Shown in pieces: positions 20,250-31,205 of a stretch of DNA of 64,000 nucleotides. This DNA is from Mixophyes australis. Lineage: Eukaryota > Chordata > Amphibia > Anura > Limnodynastidae. The translations under genes and the position numbers were made by a program. The notes below the pieces were generated by a model. It was not told where the DNA came from. It made no database searches and saw nothing but the letters and a program-made list of their open reading frames with translations. Location: the NCBI GenBank assembly GCA_036250195.1, contig JAVHZZ010000003.1, positions 33,448,335 to 33,512,334 on the forward strand, given 5' to 3'. Each line of letters opens with the position of its first letter. Position 1 is the stretch's first letter.

Positions 20250-21342
20250 CAGAGCCGGATTTACACCTCATGGGGCCCTAGGCAAGATATTGGTTTGGGC
20301 CCCCCCCCCCTAGCGCCGCACACGCGCCCCCCAGCCCTGCACGCCCCCCCCAGCCCCCCACATGCCCCCCCGCCTCCCTGAAACAATCCATAGCACTATA
20401 TTTTTTTTACACAGCATATACTCCTATAGTTAAGTAGAAGGGTAAGCTATGTGCCGCCACACATCACGCTGCTCCTCCTGCATCACCATGCGGCCCCTCA
20501 TTACTGTCCCTCTCATCACACATGCCCCCTGTGCCCTGCATCTTCCATCCCACATGCCCCCTGTGCCCTGCATCTTCCATCCCACATGCCCCCTGTGCCC
20601 TGCATCTTCCATCACACATGCCCCCTGTGCCCTGCATCTCCCATCATAATACATGCCCCCTGTAGTAATATGGTAGAGTATTAGCACTCAAAATTGTCTT
20701 ATAACGAAAATAATTAGTTGTAATGCAATTAGGTAAGAATATGTAGAGAAGATGGGTGATAACGTTGGAATGACAGCATGGGGGTTAAAACAAAAAACAT
20801 TTAATGTTTACATACAAATAATACAAATGAATGTCCACAATTGCCATATGAATGGCAGTCCGACACTGCAATTGTTACAATAGTAATTGGTCAAACAGCC
20901 ATGGTCTGCGAGTTCCAAGTAAAGGGGAACAGTGAAGGCTGCTAGAGAGAGCTCTGTTGGAAAGATGGTATATCCTTATTACAGTCCAACCAGGTCAATG
21001 GAACATAGTATGGGGCAATGAGGTCCAATTAGAGAACAGTCATAGACCAACCTCATACAGTCCAGCAGTCAAATGGAGTGATACATTCTGACAATGTGGA
21101 ACGCACGCCGTCTCTCTCCCGCGAATCGGCATTGTACCATCACTGAGTACCTGCTTCATGAGCGCGATTAGCGCTGTTCATCGTAACGGGGAACCCTGCA
21201 TCTTGTCGCGAGTCGGGGGAGGGGCCGCAAATTATAATTTTTTTTATTTATTTTTTATGTTTTGTCCCCCCCATCTGGGCCCCCAGAGAGCCGCTAGGCC
21301 CTAGGCAGGTGCCTAGGTTGCCTAGCGGGAAATCCGGCCCTG
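20250..21342. mobile_element. Non-autonomous hAT element (1.09 kb)
   Basis: Left end CAGAGCCGGATTT and right end AAATCCGGCCCTG are inverted repeats with one mismatch. Flanks CTACTCTC at 20242-20249 and 21343-21350 form an 8-bp duplication, although the satellite context makes chance repetition easier. The interior has a poly-C stretch (20305-20370), a short CATGCCCCCTGTGCCCTGCATCTTCCAT tandem repeat and no transposase. TAGGCCCTAGGCA-type palindromes lie near both ends. A different hAT family from the TAGRGATG elements. Confidence 0.82.
20515..20665 (+). repeat. About 32-bp tandem repeat inside the hAT element
   Basis: Four or five copies of CACATGCCCCCTGTGCCCTG with CATCTTCCATC. Open frames on both strands here reflect the repeat. 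Confidence 0.85.
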
Positions 21343-21612
21343 CTACTCTCTACCATCTCTCCAGTGCACAGTCTCTCTATAACTACTCTCTACCATCTCT
21401 CCAGTGCACAGTCTCTCTATAACTACTCTCTACCATCTCTCCAGTGCACATTCTCTTTATAACTACTCTCTACCTTCTCAACAGTGCACATTCTCTCTAT
21501 AACTACTCCCTTCTCTCCAGTGCACATTCTCTCTATAGTTACTCTCTACCTTCTCTCTAGTGCACAGTCTCTTTATAGCTACTCTCTACCTTCTCTCCAG
21601 CATGCATAATGA
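21343..21612 (+). repeat. Minisatellite, right arm
   Basis: Continues the 40-bp CTACTCTCTACCATCTCTCCAG unit beyond the hAT insertion, then decays. Confidence 0.9.
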
Positions 21613-22492
21613 CTTTAGACACATTATTTCCCAGTATATACTTTATATATACATACCATAAAACTACTCTCTAGGGTAAAGATGTTTTTTTACAAATACT
21701 CCCTACCATCTCTCCTGGGTACACACTCTCTACAGATGCTATAACACTTCTCTCCATAGTACAAATGGAAGCATTTTTTTCCGATGTACATAATCTCTCT
21801 AGCTACTCTCCAGTGTACACACTGACTTTAGATTAATATATATATATACATACCATATATCTCTCTAGGGTATATATTTTCTACAGAAACTCCCTAACTT
21901 CTTTCCTGAGTGCACACTCTCTACAGATGGTATACTTCTCTCCATGGTACAAACAGAAGCATTCTTTCCATTGTACAATCTCTGTAGTGTACAGACTCTC
22001 TGTAGATACCATACATTCTCTCTAGGGTATATGCTTTCTATAGATACCATATCACTTCTCTACCGTGTACATACTCAATATAGATATATTCTTTGCAGGG
22101 TTTATACTTTCTATAGATATATACAACTTCTTCCCATGGTACAGACTCACTATAGATATTTTCTCTGCAGGGTATATACTATCTATAGATATAAACAACT
22201 TATTTCCATGATACAGTCCTTATAGATTCTTTGCAGGGTATATACATTCTATAGATATATATATAACTTATTTCCATGGTATATATTAATTTGCAGGGTA
22301 TATACATGCTATACATATATACAGCTTATTTCCATGATACATACACACTATAGATATACTCTTTGCAGGGTATATACAGTCTATATACATATACAACTTA
22401 TTTCCATGGTATATATTAATTATAAATAGATACTTTGCAGGGTATATACATTCTATACATATATACAACTTCTTTCCATGATACTAAATACA

Positions 22493-22545
<53 letters not shown>

Positions 22546-22760
22546 CAACTTTAACAATACATACACACTATAGATATATTATATGCAGGGTATATACAGT
22601 CTACAGATATATACAACTTATTTCCATGGTATATATTAGTTATATATATACTCTTTGCAGGGTATATACAGTCTATAGATATATACAACTTATTTTCATG
22701 GTACAGTCATTATATATTCTTTCCCCAGTATATACATTCTATTGATCCCATACAAGTTTC
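21613..22760 (+). repeat. Degenerate AT-rich tandem repeats
   Basis: Loosely repeated words TTTGCAGGGTATATAC, CTATAGATATATACAACTT and TATTTCCATGGTA at irregular spacing of about 60-70 bp. Probably a decayed extension of the minisatellite with a new AT-rich unit. Short frames here have no coding support. Confidence 0.75.
22496..22543 (+). repeat. (ATT)n microsatellite
   Basis: About 15 uninterrupted ATT units within the AT-rich tandem repeats. Confidence 0.97.
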
Positions 22761-22939
22761 CTGTAGGCTGTATGCTGCACATAGATACAACCTCTCTCCC
22801 CATCATATCCCTCTACACATAACATACAACTTCTCTCCACATATCCGGTCATTTCTCATATATTTACTGCATGTTCTACACAGACACTGAGCCCTCATGT
22901 AATATATATATTATATATAATGTCCTCTCCCAGCCCATG

Positions 22940-23270
22940 ACTCCATCTCCCTGATGTCAGACACTGACCTCTGCTTCCTATGTACCCATCTCTGCCCCCA
23001 CCGTATAATACCCCCCAGCACCTCTTACTGCCCCAGCTCCGGGTATCAGCCTGATACTGCAGCATCCTCTCTTACCTGGTACAAACACCGCAATGCCCCG
23101 CAGCCCCTACCTGCAGCTCCTGTGTGTGCGTCCTCTCCAGCTGTACCCAGAGCCCACCCACTCCCCGCACAGCCAATGGGCACCGGCCCCCTCCGCTCCC
23201 ACACTGGGCACAGCTCCACCCTGGTTCTACGCAGGCTATAGGTGACAGTGTGCACTCAGCTGTGTACAGT
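22940..23270 (-). promoter_or_regulatory. Possible promoter and noncoding first exon
   Basis: GC-richer than the neighbourhood and free of recognisable repeats. On the minus strand it has an ATTGGCTG (inverted CCAAT) box at about 23172-23179, GGGAGCGGAGGGGGC upstream, and two good 5' splice-site matches downstream: GCAG/GTAGGG (about 23110) and CCAG/GTAAGA (about 23078). This would fit an alternative first exon of a gene reading leftwards. No downstream exon is recognisable, so the call is tentative. Confidence 0.3.
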
Positions 23271-23564
23271 GTGGTATGGTGGCACTGCAGTGTAATCCCG
23301 TACATCCAACAAGTGCAGGGCACTGCCACCTGTGTACATGGGTACTGCCACTGAGGTGCCACGTCTGCAGGCAGGTGGGTACAAGTTTGCCCCTTACTGA
23401 GTGCAGATCACAGTTGCACTCATACATGAAAATTAAATTGTGTTTGTTTTTTTCCCTTTAAATTAAGTACATGGGTGGAAAATTGTCTTTTAAGGGTAAG
23501 TGGCACAGTCTTTATCTACCAGCGAAATGAATTGGCAGAGATCAGATCGCATATACAATATTTT

Positions 23565-25634
23565 CAGGCTGCAGAGTACACTAACAAGCAGGTAGTATTA
23601 TATGCAGGCTGCAGAGTACACTAACAGTCAGGTAGTATTATATGCAGGCTGCAGTGTACACTAACAGTCAGATAGTATTATATGCAGGCTGCAGAGTACA
23701 CTAACAGTCAGGTAGTATTATATGCAGGCTGCAGAGTACACTAACAGTCAGGTAGTATTATATGCAGGCTGCACTGTACACTAACAGTCAGGTAGTATTA
23801 TTTGCGGGCTACAGTGTACACTAACAGTCAGGTAGTATTATATGCAGGCTGCAGAGTACACTAATAGGTAGTATTATATGCAGGCTGCAGTGTACACTAT
23901 CAGTCAGGTAGTATTATATGCAGGCTGCAGTGTACACCAACAGTCAGGTAGTATTATATGCAGGCTGCAGAGTACACTAACAGTCAGGTAGTATTATATG
24001 CAGGCTGCAGTGTACACCAACAGTCAGGTAGTATTATATGCAGGCTGCAGAGTACACTAATAGTCAGGTAGTATTATATGCAGGCTGCAGTGTACACTAT
24101 CAGTCAGGTAGTATTATATGCAGGCTGCAGTGTACACTAACAGTCAGGTAGTATTATATGCAGGCTGCAGTGTACACTAACAGTCAGGTAGTATTATATG
24201 CAGGCTGCAGTGTACACTAACAGTCAGGTAGTATTATATGCAGGCTGCAGAGTACACCAACAGTCAGGTAGTATTATATGCAGGCTGCAGAGTACACCAA
24301 CAGTCAGGTAGTATTATATGCAGGCTGCAGAGTACACAAACAGTCAGGTAGTATTATATGCAGGCTGCAGTGTACACTATCAGTCAGGTAGTATTATATG
24401 CAGGCTGCAGTGTACACTAACAGTCAGGTAGTATTATATGCAGGCTGCAGTGTACACTAACAGTCAGGTAGTATTATATGCAGGCTGCAGTGTACACTAA
24501 CAGTCAGGTCGTATTATATGCAGGCTGCAGAGTACACCAACAGTCAGGTAGTATTATATGCAGGCTGCAGAGTACACCAACAGTCAGGTAGTATTATATG
24601 CAGGCTGCAGTGTACACTAACAGTCATGTAGTATTATATGCAGGCTGCACTGTACACTAACAGTCAGGTAGTATTATATGCAGGCTGCAGAGTACACTAA
24701 CAGTCAGGTAGTATTATATGCAGGCTGCAGAGTACACTAACAGTCAGGTAGTATTATATGCAGGCTGCACTGTACACTAACAGTCAGGTAGTATTATATG
24801 CAGGTTGCAGAGTAAACTAACAGTCAGGTAGTATTATATGCAGGCTGCAGAGCACACTAACAGTCAGGTAGTATTATATGCAGGCTGCACTGTACACTAA
24901 CAGTCAGGTAGTATTATATGCAGGTTGCAGAGTAAACTAACAGTCAGGTAGTATTATATGCAGGCTGCAGAGTACACTAACAGTCAGGTAGTATTATATG
25001 CAGGCTGCACTGTACACTAACAGTCAGGTAGTATTATATGCAGGCTGCAGTGTACACTAACAGTCAGGTAGTATTATATGCAGGCTGCACTGTACACTAA
25101 CAGTCAGGTAGTATTATATGCAGGTTGCAGAGTAAACGAACAGTCAGGTAGTATTATTTGCAGGCTTCAGTGTACACTAACAGTCAGGTAGTATTATATG
25201 CAGGCTGCAGTGTACACTAACAGTCAGGTAGTATTATATGCAGGCTGCAGAGTACACTAACAGTCAGGTAGTATTATATGCAGGTTGCAGAGTAAACGAA
25301 CAGTCAGGTAGTATATGCAGGTTGCAGAGTAAACGAACAGTCAGGTAGTATTATTTGCAGGCTTCAGTGTACACTAACAGTCAGGTAGTATTATATGCAG
25401 GCTGCAGAGTACACTAACAGTCAGGTAGTATTATATGCAGGTTGCAGAGTAAACGAACAGTCGGGTAGTATTATATGCAGGCTGCACTGTACACTAACAG
25501 TCAGGTAGTATTATATGCAGGTTGCAGAGTAAATGAACAGTCAGGTAGTATTATTTGCAGGCTGCAGTGTACACTAACAGTCAGGTAGTATTATTTGCAG
25601 GCTGCAGTGTACACTAACAGTCAGGTAGTAAAAG
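23565..25634 (+). repeat. 40-bp satellite array, about 51 copies
   Basis: The unit contains GTAGTATTATATGCAGGCTG and CAGTGTACACTAACAGTCAG, period 40 bp. Variants (CAGAGTACAC, CACTGTACAC, GTTGCAGAGTAAACGAA) recur in blocks, suggesting stepwise expansion of several-unit segments. The right edge coincides with the hAT insertion at 25635. Confidence 0.96.
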
Positions 25635-25645
25635 TAGGCATGAGC

Positions 25646-25672
25646 GGGCTCGGATTGCGCTAATCCGAGCCC
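25646..25672. promoter_or_regulatory. Perfect 11-bp-arm palindrome at hAT 5' end
   Basis: GGGCTCGGATT, a 5-base centre, then AATCCGAGCCC. It occupies the same place as the palindromes at 1482-1498 and 42372-42392. Confidence 0.75.
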
Positions 25673-25773
25673 ACCGGAACAGTGCGGATCCGACGGGATC
25701 CGAGCACTGTTCGGGTATTTCCGGCGGCAAAAAAAACGAAACAAAGGCTCTGACGTCCAAGTCTCGCTTCGGA

Positions 25774-25800
25774 TCTCGCGAGACTCGGATTGCATAAATT
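25774..25800 (+). promoter_or_regulatory. TCTCGCGAGA and TATA-like box
   Basis: The palindrome TCTCGCGAGA is followed 10 bases later by CATAAATT. Same order as in the intact element at 1619-1645. Confidence 0.6.
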
Positions 25801-25861
25801 CGCCGCTTGCGCCCGCCATCTTCATTCGGGCTCAGATCAGGGAAGAGGGAGGTTGGAGTTT

Positions 25862-26612
25862 GTAGTGGTGCTCTGTCCTGCTGATCAGTCCAGTGGTGCT
25901 GTGTCCTGTGCTCTGTCCTGCTGATCAGTCCAGTGGTGCTTTGTCCTGTGCTCTGTCCTGCTGAGTCCAGTGGTGCTTTGTCCTGTGCTCTGTCCTGCTG
26001 ACCAGTCAAGTGGTGCTGTGTCCTGTGCTCTGTCCTGCTGAGTCCAGTGGTGCTGTGTCCTGTGCTGTGTCCTTCTGAGTTCAGTGGTGCTGCTGGGTCC
26101 TGTGCTCTGTCCTGCTGAGTCCAGTGGTGCTTTGTCCTGTGCTCTGTCCTGCTGACCAGTCAAGTGGTGCTGTGTCCTGTGCTCTGTCCTGCTGAGTCCA
26201 GTGGTGCTGTGTCCTGTGCTCTGTCCTGCTGAGTCCAGTGGTGCTTTGTCCTGTGCTCTGTCCTGCTGATCAGTCAAGTGGTGCTGTGTCCTGTGCTCTG
26301 TCCTGCTGAGTCCAGTGGTGCTTTGTCCAGTGCTCTGTCCTGCTGAGTCCAGTGGTGCTGTGTCCTGTGCTCTGTCCTGCTGAGTCCAGTGGTGCTTTGT
26401 CCTGTGCTCTGTCCTGCTGAATCCAGTGGTGCTTTGTCCAGTGCTCTGTCCTGCTGAATCCAGTGGTGCTTTGTCCAGTGCTCTGTCCTGCTGAATCCAG
26501 TGGTGCTTTGTCCAGTGCTCTGTCCTGCTGAATCCAGTGGTGCTTTGTCCAGTGCTCTGTCCTGCTGAGTCCAGTGGTGCTGTGTCTTGTGCTTTGTTCT
26601 GCTAAGTCCATA
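25862..26612 (-). repeat. About 37-bp minisatellite inside the hAT element
   Basis: About 20 units of CAGTGGTGCTTTGTCCTG and TGCTCTGTCCTGCTGAGTC, with TGATCAGTC length variants. Long minus-strand frames (25614-26635) are products of the repeat. The same words occur reverse-complemented in the element at 37290-42406. Confidence 0.93.
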
Positions 26613-26629
26613 GTTATTTTAAAAATTTT

Positions 26630-26765
26630 AAACAATCATAAAAAAAATTAAAAAAAATAACAAAAAAATTATACAAAAATAATTTAAATAAAATAAAAAA
26701 ATGATACAAAAATCTTTTAAAAAAAATATAAAAAAATTCTTTAAAAAGTATAAAAAAAATTCTAG
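26630..26765. repeat. A/T-rich low-complexity tract
   Basis: Runs of A broken by single T or C bases. A corresponding tract lies at 41360-41420 in the related hAT element. Confidence 0.85.
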
Positions 26766-27070
26766 TGCAATATATTCTTGCAGTCCAGAAATATTAGTAC
26801 TGCAATATTTACCTACGTTCACTGTTCTTGCAGGCCAGAAATATTAGTACTGCAATATTTACCTACGTTCACTGTTCTTGCAGTCCAGAAATATTACTAC
26901 TGCAATATTTACCTATGTTCACTGTTCCTGCAGGCCAGAAATATTAGTGCTGCAAAATAAAAATACGTTCACTGTTCTTGCAGTCCAGAAATATTAGTAC
27001 TGCAATATTTACCTACGTTCACTGTTCTTGCAGTCCAGAAATATTAGTACCAGAGATTAAACTACGTTCA
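26766..27070 (+). repeat. 50-bp tandem repeat inside the hAT element
   Basis: Six units with GTTCTTGCAGTCCAGAAATA and TTAGTACTGCAATATTTACC, period 50 bp (26776, 26826, 26876, 26926, 26976, 27026). Confidence 0.92.
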
Positions 27071-27719
27071 CTGTTCCTGATTGGTTTGTTAAAGTGCGAA
27101 TGTCCTATTTCAACAACATGAGGGTGGGTGGGAGGGCCCAAGGACAATTCCATCTTGCACCTCTAGCAAACTCTTGCAAACTGCCGTCCTGTCTGCCACT
27201 GCAGTGCCACTCCTAGATGGGCCACGTGTTTGTGCCGCCCACTTGTGTCGCTTAGCTTAGACATCCAGCTACCTCGGTGCAACCTTTTGGACTAAAAACA
27301 ATATTGTGAGGTGTGAGGTGTTCAGAATAGACTGGAAATGAGTGGAAATGAATGTTATTAAGGTTAATAATAGTGTAGGAGTGAAAGAAAAAAAAAAATA
27401 TGGATTTTAGCACTTTTTATGCTTTTTTAAAAATAAATCAGAACCCAAAACCCAAAATCAGAACCAAAACCTTTCGTGGGGTGTTTTGGCAAAACAAATC
27501 AGAACCCAAAACCTCAAGCTAATCAGAACCCAAAACCCAAAACACCAAAAGTGGCCGGTGCACACCCCTAAGTAAAAGTATCCAAATTACTAGGAATTGT
27601 AACATATATTTCACTGACAGTTATGTACAAGCTTTGACAAATACAAAACCTAGGAGTCAGTAGCAAAATTTATGAGCATGAAAAAACTCTTACTGCAGTG
27701 CAGTGTGATAAAGGGGCGT

Positions 27720-27835
27720 GGTTTCACTAACTAGTGGGCATGGCTTATCATAGAGGTGTGGCTTATCATAGAGGTGTGGCTTATCATAGAGGTGTGGCTT
27801 ATCAAAGAGCTGTGGCTTATCATAGAGGTGTAGTT
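27720..27835 (+). repeat. 18-bp tandem repeat
   Basis: Six units of GAGGTGTGGCTTATCATA with minor changes. Confidence 0.92.
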
Positions 27836-28188
27836 TTACAAAGAAATACTGCCACAAGGTATAAATATATGTCTATATTATTGGTTTGTTGAACCATAAA
27901 CCATGGTTATGCAACATTTAAGAACTTCTTTATTGATTGCATTTGAGATTCATTTTTATTTTTTAAAGGTTATTTGTTATTTAGGTTACTAATAGATCTG
28001 CATACTGACATAACGCAGTTTTGAAAGGTTGGGGCCGTATTTATATGAACATCATAGACATTAGGAGCACGTAGCCCTGAAGCCACCAGTTTGGGATGTC
28101 CGCTGTGCTGGGTTTACAAGAGGGATAAGAGTTAAGACTTTTCTCTGTAACATTGCCCATGATGGAGTCCAATATAGATCTCAACCAG
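27836..28188. other. Unassigned sequence
   Basis: No gene, RNA or repeat that I can support. Confidence 0.45.
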
Positions 28189-28191
28189 TTA

Positions 28192-28518
28192 TACCCCGTT
28201 CACACTGCCTCAGAAACCCGGGTTATTGCCGGGGCAAGCCCAGACGACCCGGGCCGAGGCTCAGTGTGAACGGATCCTCTGTTAATTCCCGGGTCTTTTG
28301 GAGGGTTATTCCGGGTTCCTAACCTGGGAGCCTCCAGTTGTAAAACCCGGGTCTCACCGAAAGCTATTGTAAAATTAAAAGCTAAAAAAAACAAAAACAT
28401 CTCAAGAGGAGCCAATCAAAGCTCCTCTTGTGATGTTGCCATAGTGTCCCACACTGTCCCCCGGCAATATCCCGTTCATAATCTGGGATATTGCCAGGGC
28501 GGCAGTATGAAAGTGGTA
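28192..28518. mobile_element. TTA-flanked MITE (PIF/Harbinger-like, 327 bp)
   Basis: Termini TACCCCGTTCACACTGCC and GGCAGTATGAAAGTGGTA are inverted repeats with four mismatches in 18. TTA precedes (28189-28191) and follows (28519-28521). Internal CCCGGG-rich inverted repeats, no coding capacity. A 3-bp TWA target duplication is the PIF/Harbinger habit. Confidence 0.75.
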
Positions 28519-28521
28519 TTA

Positions 28522-29430
28522 CTTGCTGTAAGGTAACATTCCCCTCTCACCAGATAGCTCAGATGTAGCCTGGGGCACTACAGCTTGCTGTGAATCGCAG
28601 TTTCATAACAGGCTGCTTAAGCCCCAGATAGCACATATGTCTTCACAGAGATGTTTCCCTGCTTCTTGGACACAGTATTCCCATTCAGGTCGCCAGTCTT
28701 ATAACACTGCTGTACCATGTACCGCTGCCTTTGGACAAGGCCAGAATTGGGCACAGTAGGCGTGTGCCTCTGGGCAGCTAAGGCTTGGAGCTGGCTCTTT
28801 TCTTGGTTGGCGCCTATGTCAAATCTTATTTTTTTCCATTGACAAAGAAAGTCGAACTTAAGAAATGAGAGAAGACACGACTTAACCTGCTATTTCTGCA
28901 GGACTTAGACGCCATGCGAATGTTCCGAACTTTCACCGCCCTCAGCACCGCACCGCACTCCCCAACCAGGCAATACCTTCAACTTTGATACTACTTTAGT
29001 TCCTTGAAGCTCCCTTTGGCCACCGAGCACTGCTCACTGCTGGAGGCTCTCTGTTGTGGTTCCTTTCAGACCAAAGGCCAAATTTTGCTTCAACACAATC
29101 AGACCCCCAAAAACTGCCACGAATTAGCATGGGAGCGAGACGCGCAGGAGGTTCTGGACACGAAGGAGTGGTCTAAAATTCAGACTTAATTAGGCTAAAA
29201 TGTCAATATCAGTTTGAGTAAAACACTCACAAAATCTTTTATAGATGGTACTGGGTCCCCACCCGCATTCGCTCAGTTTTCCCCAATACCTCGAATCTCT
29301 ATTGGTGGGCTTCGGTCAGCGAGGCACCCTGCTGCATATCTGGTGGAAATGCCCGAAAAGACACACACAGATATGCAGTGTAAAGGATAAGCGCTGACAA
29401 CTGTCTTTTTGTTTTGTATACATATATGGG
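28522..29430. other. Unassigned sequence
   Basis: Single-copy-looking DNA of mixed composition. Short frames (for example 29004-29189) lack recognisable domains. Confidence 0.45.
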
Positions 29431-29548
29431 CATTTATATTGCCACGCAGCTGGTACCACATACAATATGGGATATACTGAGCGCGGGCTTATTGCCAAGC
29501 AGCTGGTACCATATATAATGTGGGATATACCGAGCGCGGGTTTATTTG
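29431..29548 (+). repeat. Two-copy tandem repeat of about 58 bp
   Basis: TTGCCACGCAGCTGGTACCA and GGGATATACTGAGCGCGGG recur as TTGCCAAGCAGCTGGTACCA and GGGATATACCGAGCGCGGG. Confidence 0.85.
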
Positions 29549-29606
29549 TTTCTGGTTTTGAATTAATATTCACCCTATCAATCCAGTAGGAACTAGTGAT
29601 GGCGAA

Positions 29607-29637
29607 GAGGCATGAGGCACTTTAAGCCTCATGCCTC
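29607..29637. repeat. Perfect 12-bp-arm hairpin
   Basis: GAGGCATGAGGC, a 7-base loop, then GCCTCATGCCTC. Isolated; no flanking duplication was found. Confidence 0.8.
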
Positions 29638-29692
29638 AGTGCTGTTATTCATTCTTAATCAATAGGCTACATTGTCGTGAATATTGGGTAAG

Positions 29693-30403
29693 TGTTACGG
29701 CTAACGGTCTTAACATAAACCCGTAGAACCAAATGGAGAGGTCTTCACCTATAGCAGCCGCCTTTCCCGTAGAGCTTGTTACGCTCACAGGTACACAGAT
29801 GCCCCCAGGTCTTATACTCAAGGTAGTACAGGTGTATGAATGTACATTAGCGTGGAGTAGCTGGGAGTAGAATCTAGAGGAGTCAGGAACAGGCTGAGGT
29901 CGTAGGTCAGAAGCAGGCAACGAGGTTAGGGTCAGGCAAGATGTCAGGGCTGGCAGCAATCAAAGGAGGTCCAGGTCACAAGCAAAAGGTCAGGGCAACA
30001 GGCAAGAATCAAGTCCAAATAACAAAGCCAAGGGTCATACACGGAAGGTCCAAAACAGCAACAGGTTCAAGGGCACTGGAGCAGGCTAGTACACAGGCTA
30101 CTGAAAACTATAACCGGCAGGGAGGCTAGGCCCTCCCTGCCTTAAATACCAACACTAACCAATGGCCACAGAGGGGAGTACCAAACAATCAGCCCAGGAG
30201 CTAAATAATAAATGAATGATTTGTGCTGCTTTGCGCATGTGCCCGGCTGCCCCTAATGCCGGGATGCGGCGCTCACATACAGAGCGTCCCGACCATTGTC
30301 TTGGCAATGGCCGGGGTGAAATGGCCGTCTCCATGACGACCGGGACGCTTCCTGCAGGCATGGAGAGCCGCTTTGGCCTGAGGCCCCGCCGCGGCTCATG
30401 ACA
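29693..30403 (-). mobile_element. Ty3/gypsy-type solo LTR (711 bp)
   Basis: Plus-strand ends TGTTACGG and CTCATGACA, flanked by the exact 5-bp duplication GTAAG (29688-29692, 30404-30408). On the minus strand the LTR begins TGTCATGAGCCGCGG and contains TATTTAAGGCAGGGAGG (TATA-like, near 30140), which fixes the orientation. The same TATTTAAGGCAG core occurs in the solo LTR at 49990-50520. No internal retroelement sequence, so it arose by LTR-LTR recombination. Confidence 0.88.
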
Positions 30404-30408
30404 GTAAG

Positions 30409-30885
30409 CCCACAGAATGTGGGCTCAGTGTGTCTAGGAGATGGATGCACTTAACAAACATATATAATACAATATAGAGTAAGGTATAAGTACATTAAAT
30501 GTATACACCATTGCTTGTCAGGGATATACAAATAGTAATACATGATGGGCAGTTTACATAAGACTGAAAATAGATCAAAATAGTTTAATGGAACACGACC
30601 GGGAGACAGAACATATCGTCGCAAACCCTCCTGTATGGTATTCAATATCCAAGCCAAAAATGATGAGAGTGATTCTGCAAGAACGCAGTCAGATGTCTAA
30701 ACTTCATATGGGGATTTTAGGTCTGTTTTTTGAGACATTTACAGTATAGTCTTTATAGAACCAAATCTATCAGTAGCACAGGTAATGGTAATGGTTGTTT
30801 CCCATACTGCACTACAAGCTTTGCCTACGTTAATAAACAATCTAATAAGCCTCATTATGGTATTGTCTGGTAACTATGTAAAGAT
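30409..30885. other. Unassigned sequence
   Basis: AT-rich DNA without recognisable features. Confidence 0.45.
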
Positions 30886-30888
30886 TTA

Positions 30889-31202
30889 GGGCCTGAGTCA
30901 TTAAGGAGAGCAAAGCATAAAAAAAGGAGTAACTTTGTACCTGGGCAAAACCACTTTGCATTGGAGGGGGAGGTAAATATAAAATGTGGGGACAGATTTA
31001 TAGTGGGGGTAGTTCTAGATCAACTTTAAATTTCAGTGTAAAAATAAGCTATCAAGTATTTGTGTGCTAGATGAAAAAACAGCCAGTATTTAACTTAGGT
31101 GCAAAATAATAAACTAATTTGCACCCCTTGCATTGTAACATGGTTTGTCCCGGAGAACATTTACTCCTGTTTTTGCCTTACTTTCCCTCATGACTCAGGT
31201 CC
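30889..31202. mobile_element. TTA-flanked MITE (PIF/Harbinger-like, 314 bp)
   Basis: Ends GGGCCTGAGTCATTAAGG and the inverse CCCTCATGACTCAGGTCC pair, and complementarity continues inward with mismatches for about 40 bases. TTA flanks both sides (30886-30888, 31203-31205). Non-coding. Confidence 0.8.
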
Positions 31203-31205
31203 TTA

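Larger units (their letters stand above)
25635..27570 (+). mobile_element. Non-autonomous hAT element (1.94 kb)
   Basis: Flanked by the exact 8-bp duplication AGTAAAAG (25627-25634, 27571-27578). Left end TAGGCATGAGCGGGC; right end GTGCACACCCCTA. The 5' side has a perfect palindrome (25646-25672), TCTCGCGAGA (25774-25783) and CATAAATT (25793-25800), as in the other two elements. It has no transposase; tandem repeats fill the middle. The right end (GTGCACACCCCTA), the GGGAGGGCCCAAGGAC segment (27130-27150) and the CCTGTGCTCTGTCCTG repeat all recur in the element at 37290-42406, so this is an internally deleted family member. Confidence 0.92.

Noticed and set aside
20430..20687. Small frames on both strands
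   Set aside because: Caused by the CATGCCCCCTGTGCC tandem repeat inside a non-autonomous hAT.
23565..25634. CRISPR-like regular array
   Set aside because: The 40-bp units are contiguous with no unique spacers, and the context is a vertebrate genome.
25614..26635. Minus-strand Gln/His/Ser-rich frames
   Set aside because: Products of the 37-bp repeat inside the non-autonomous hAT.
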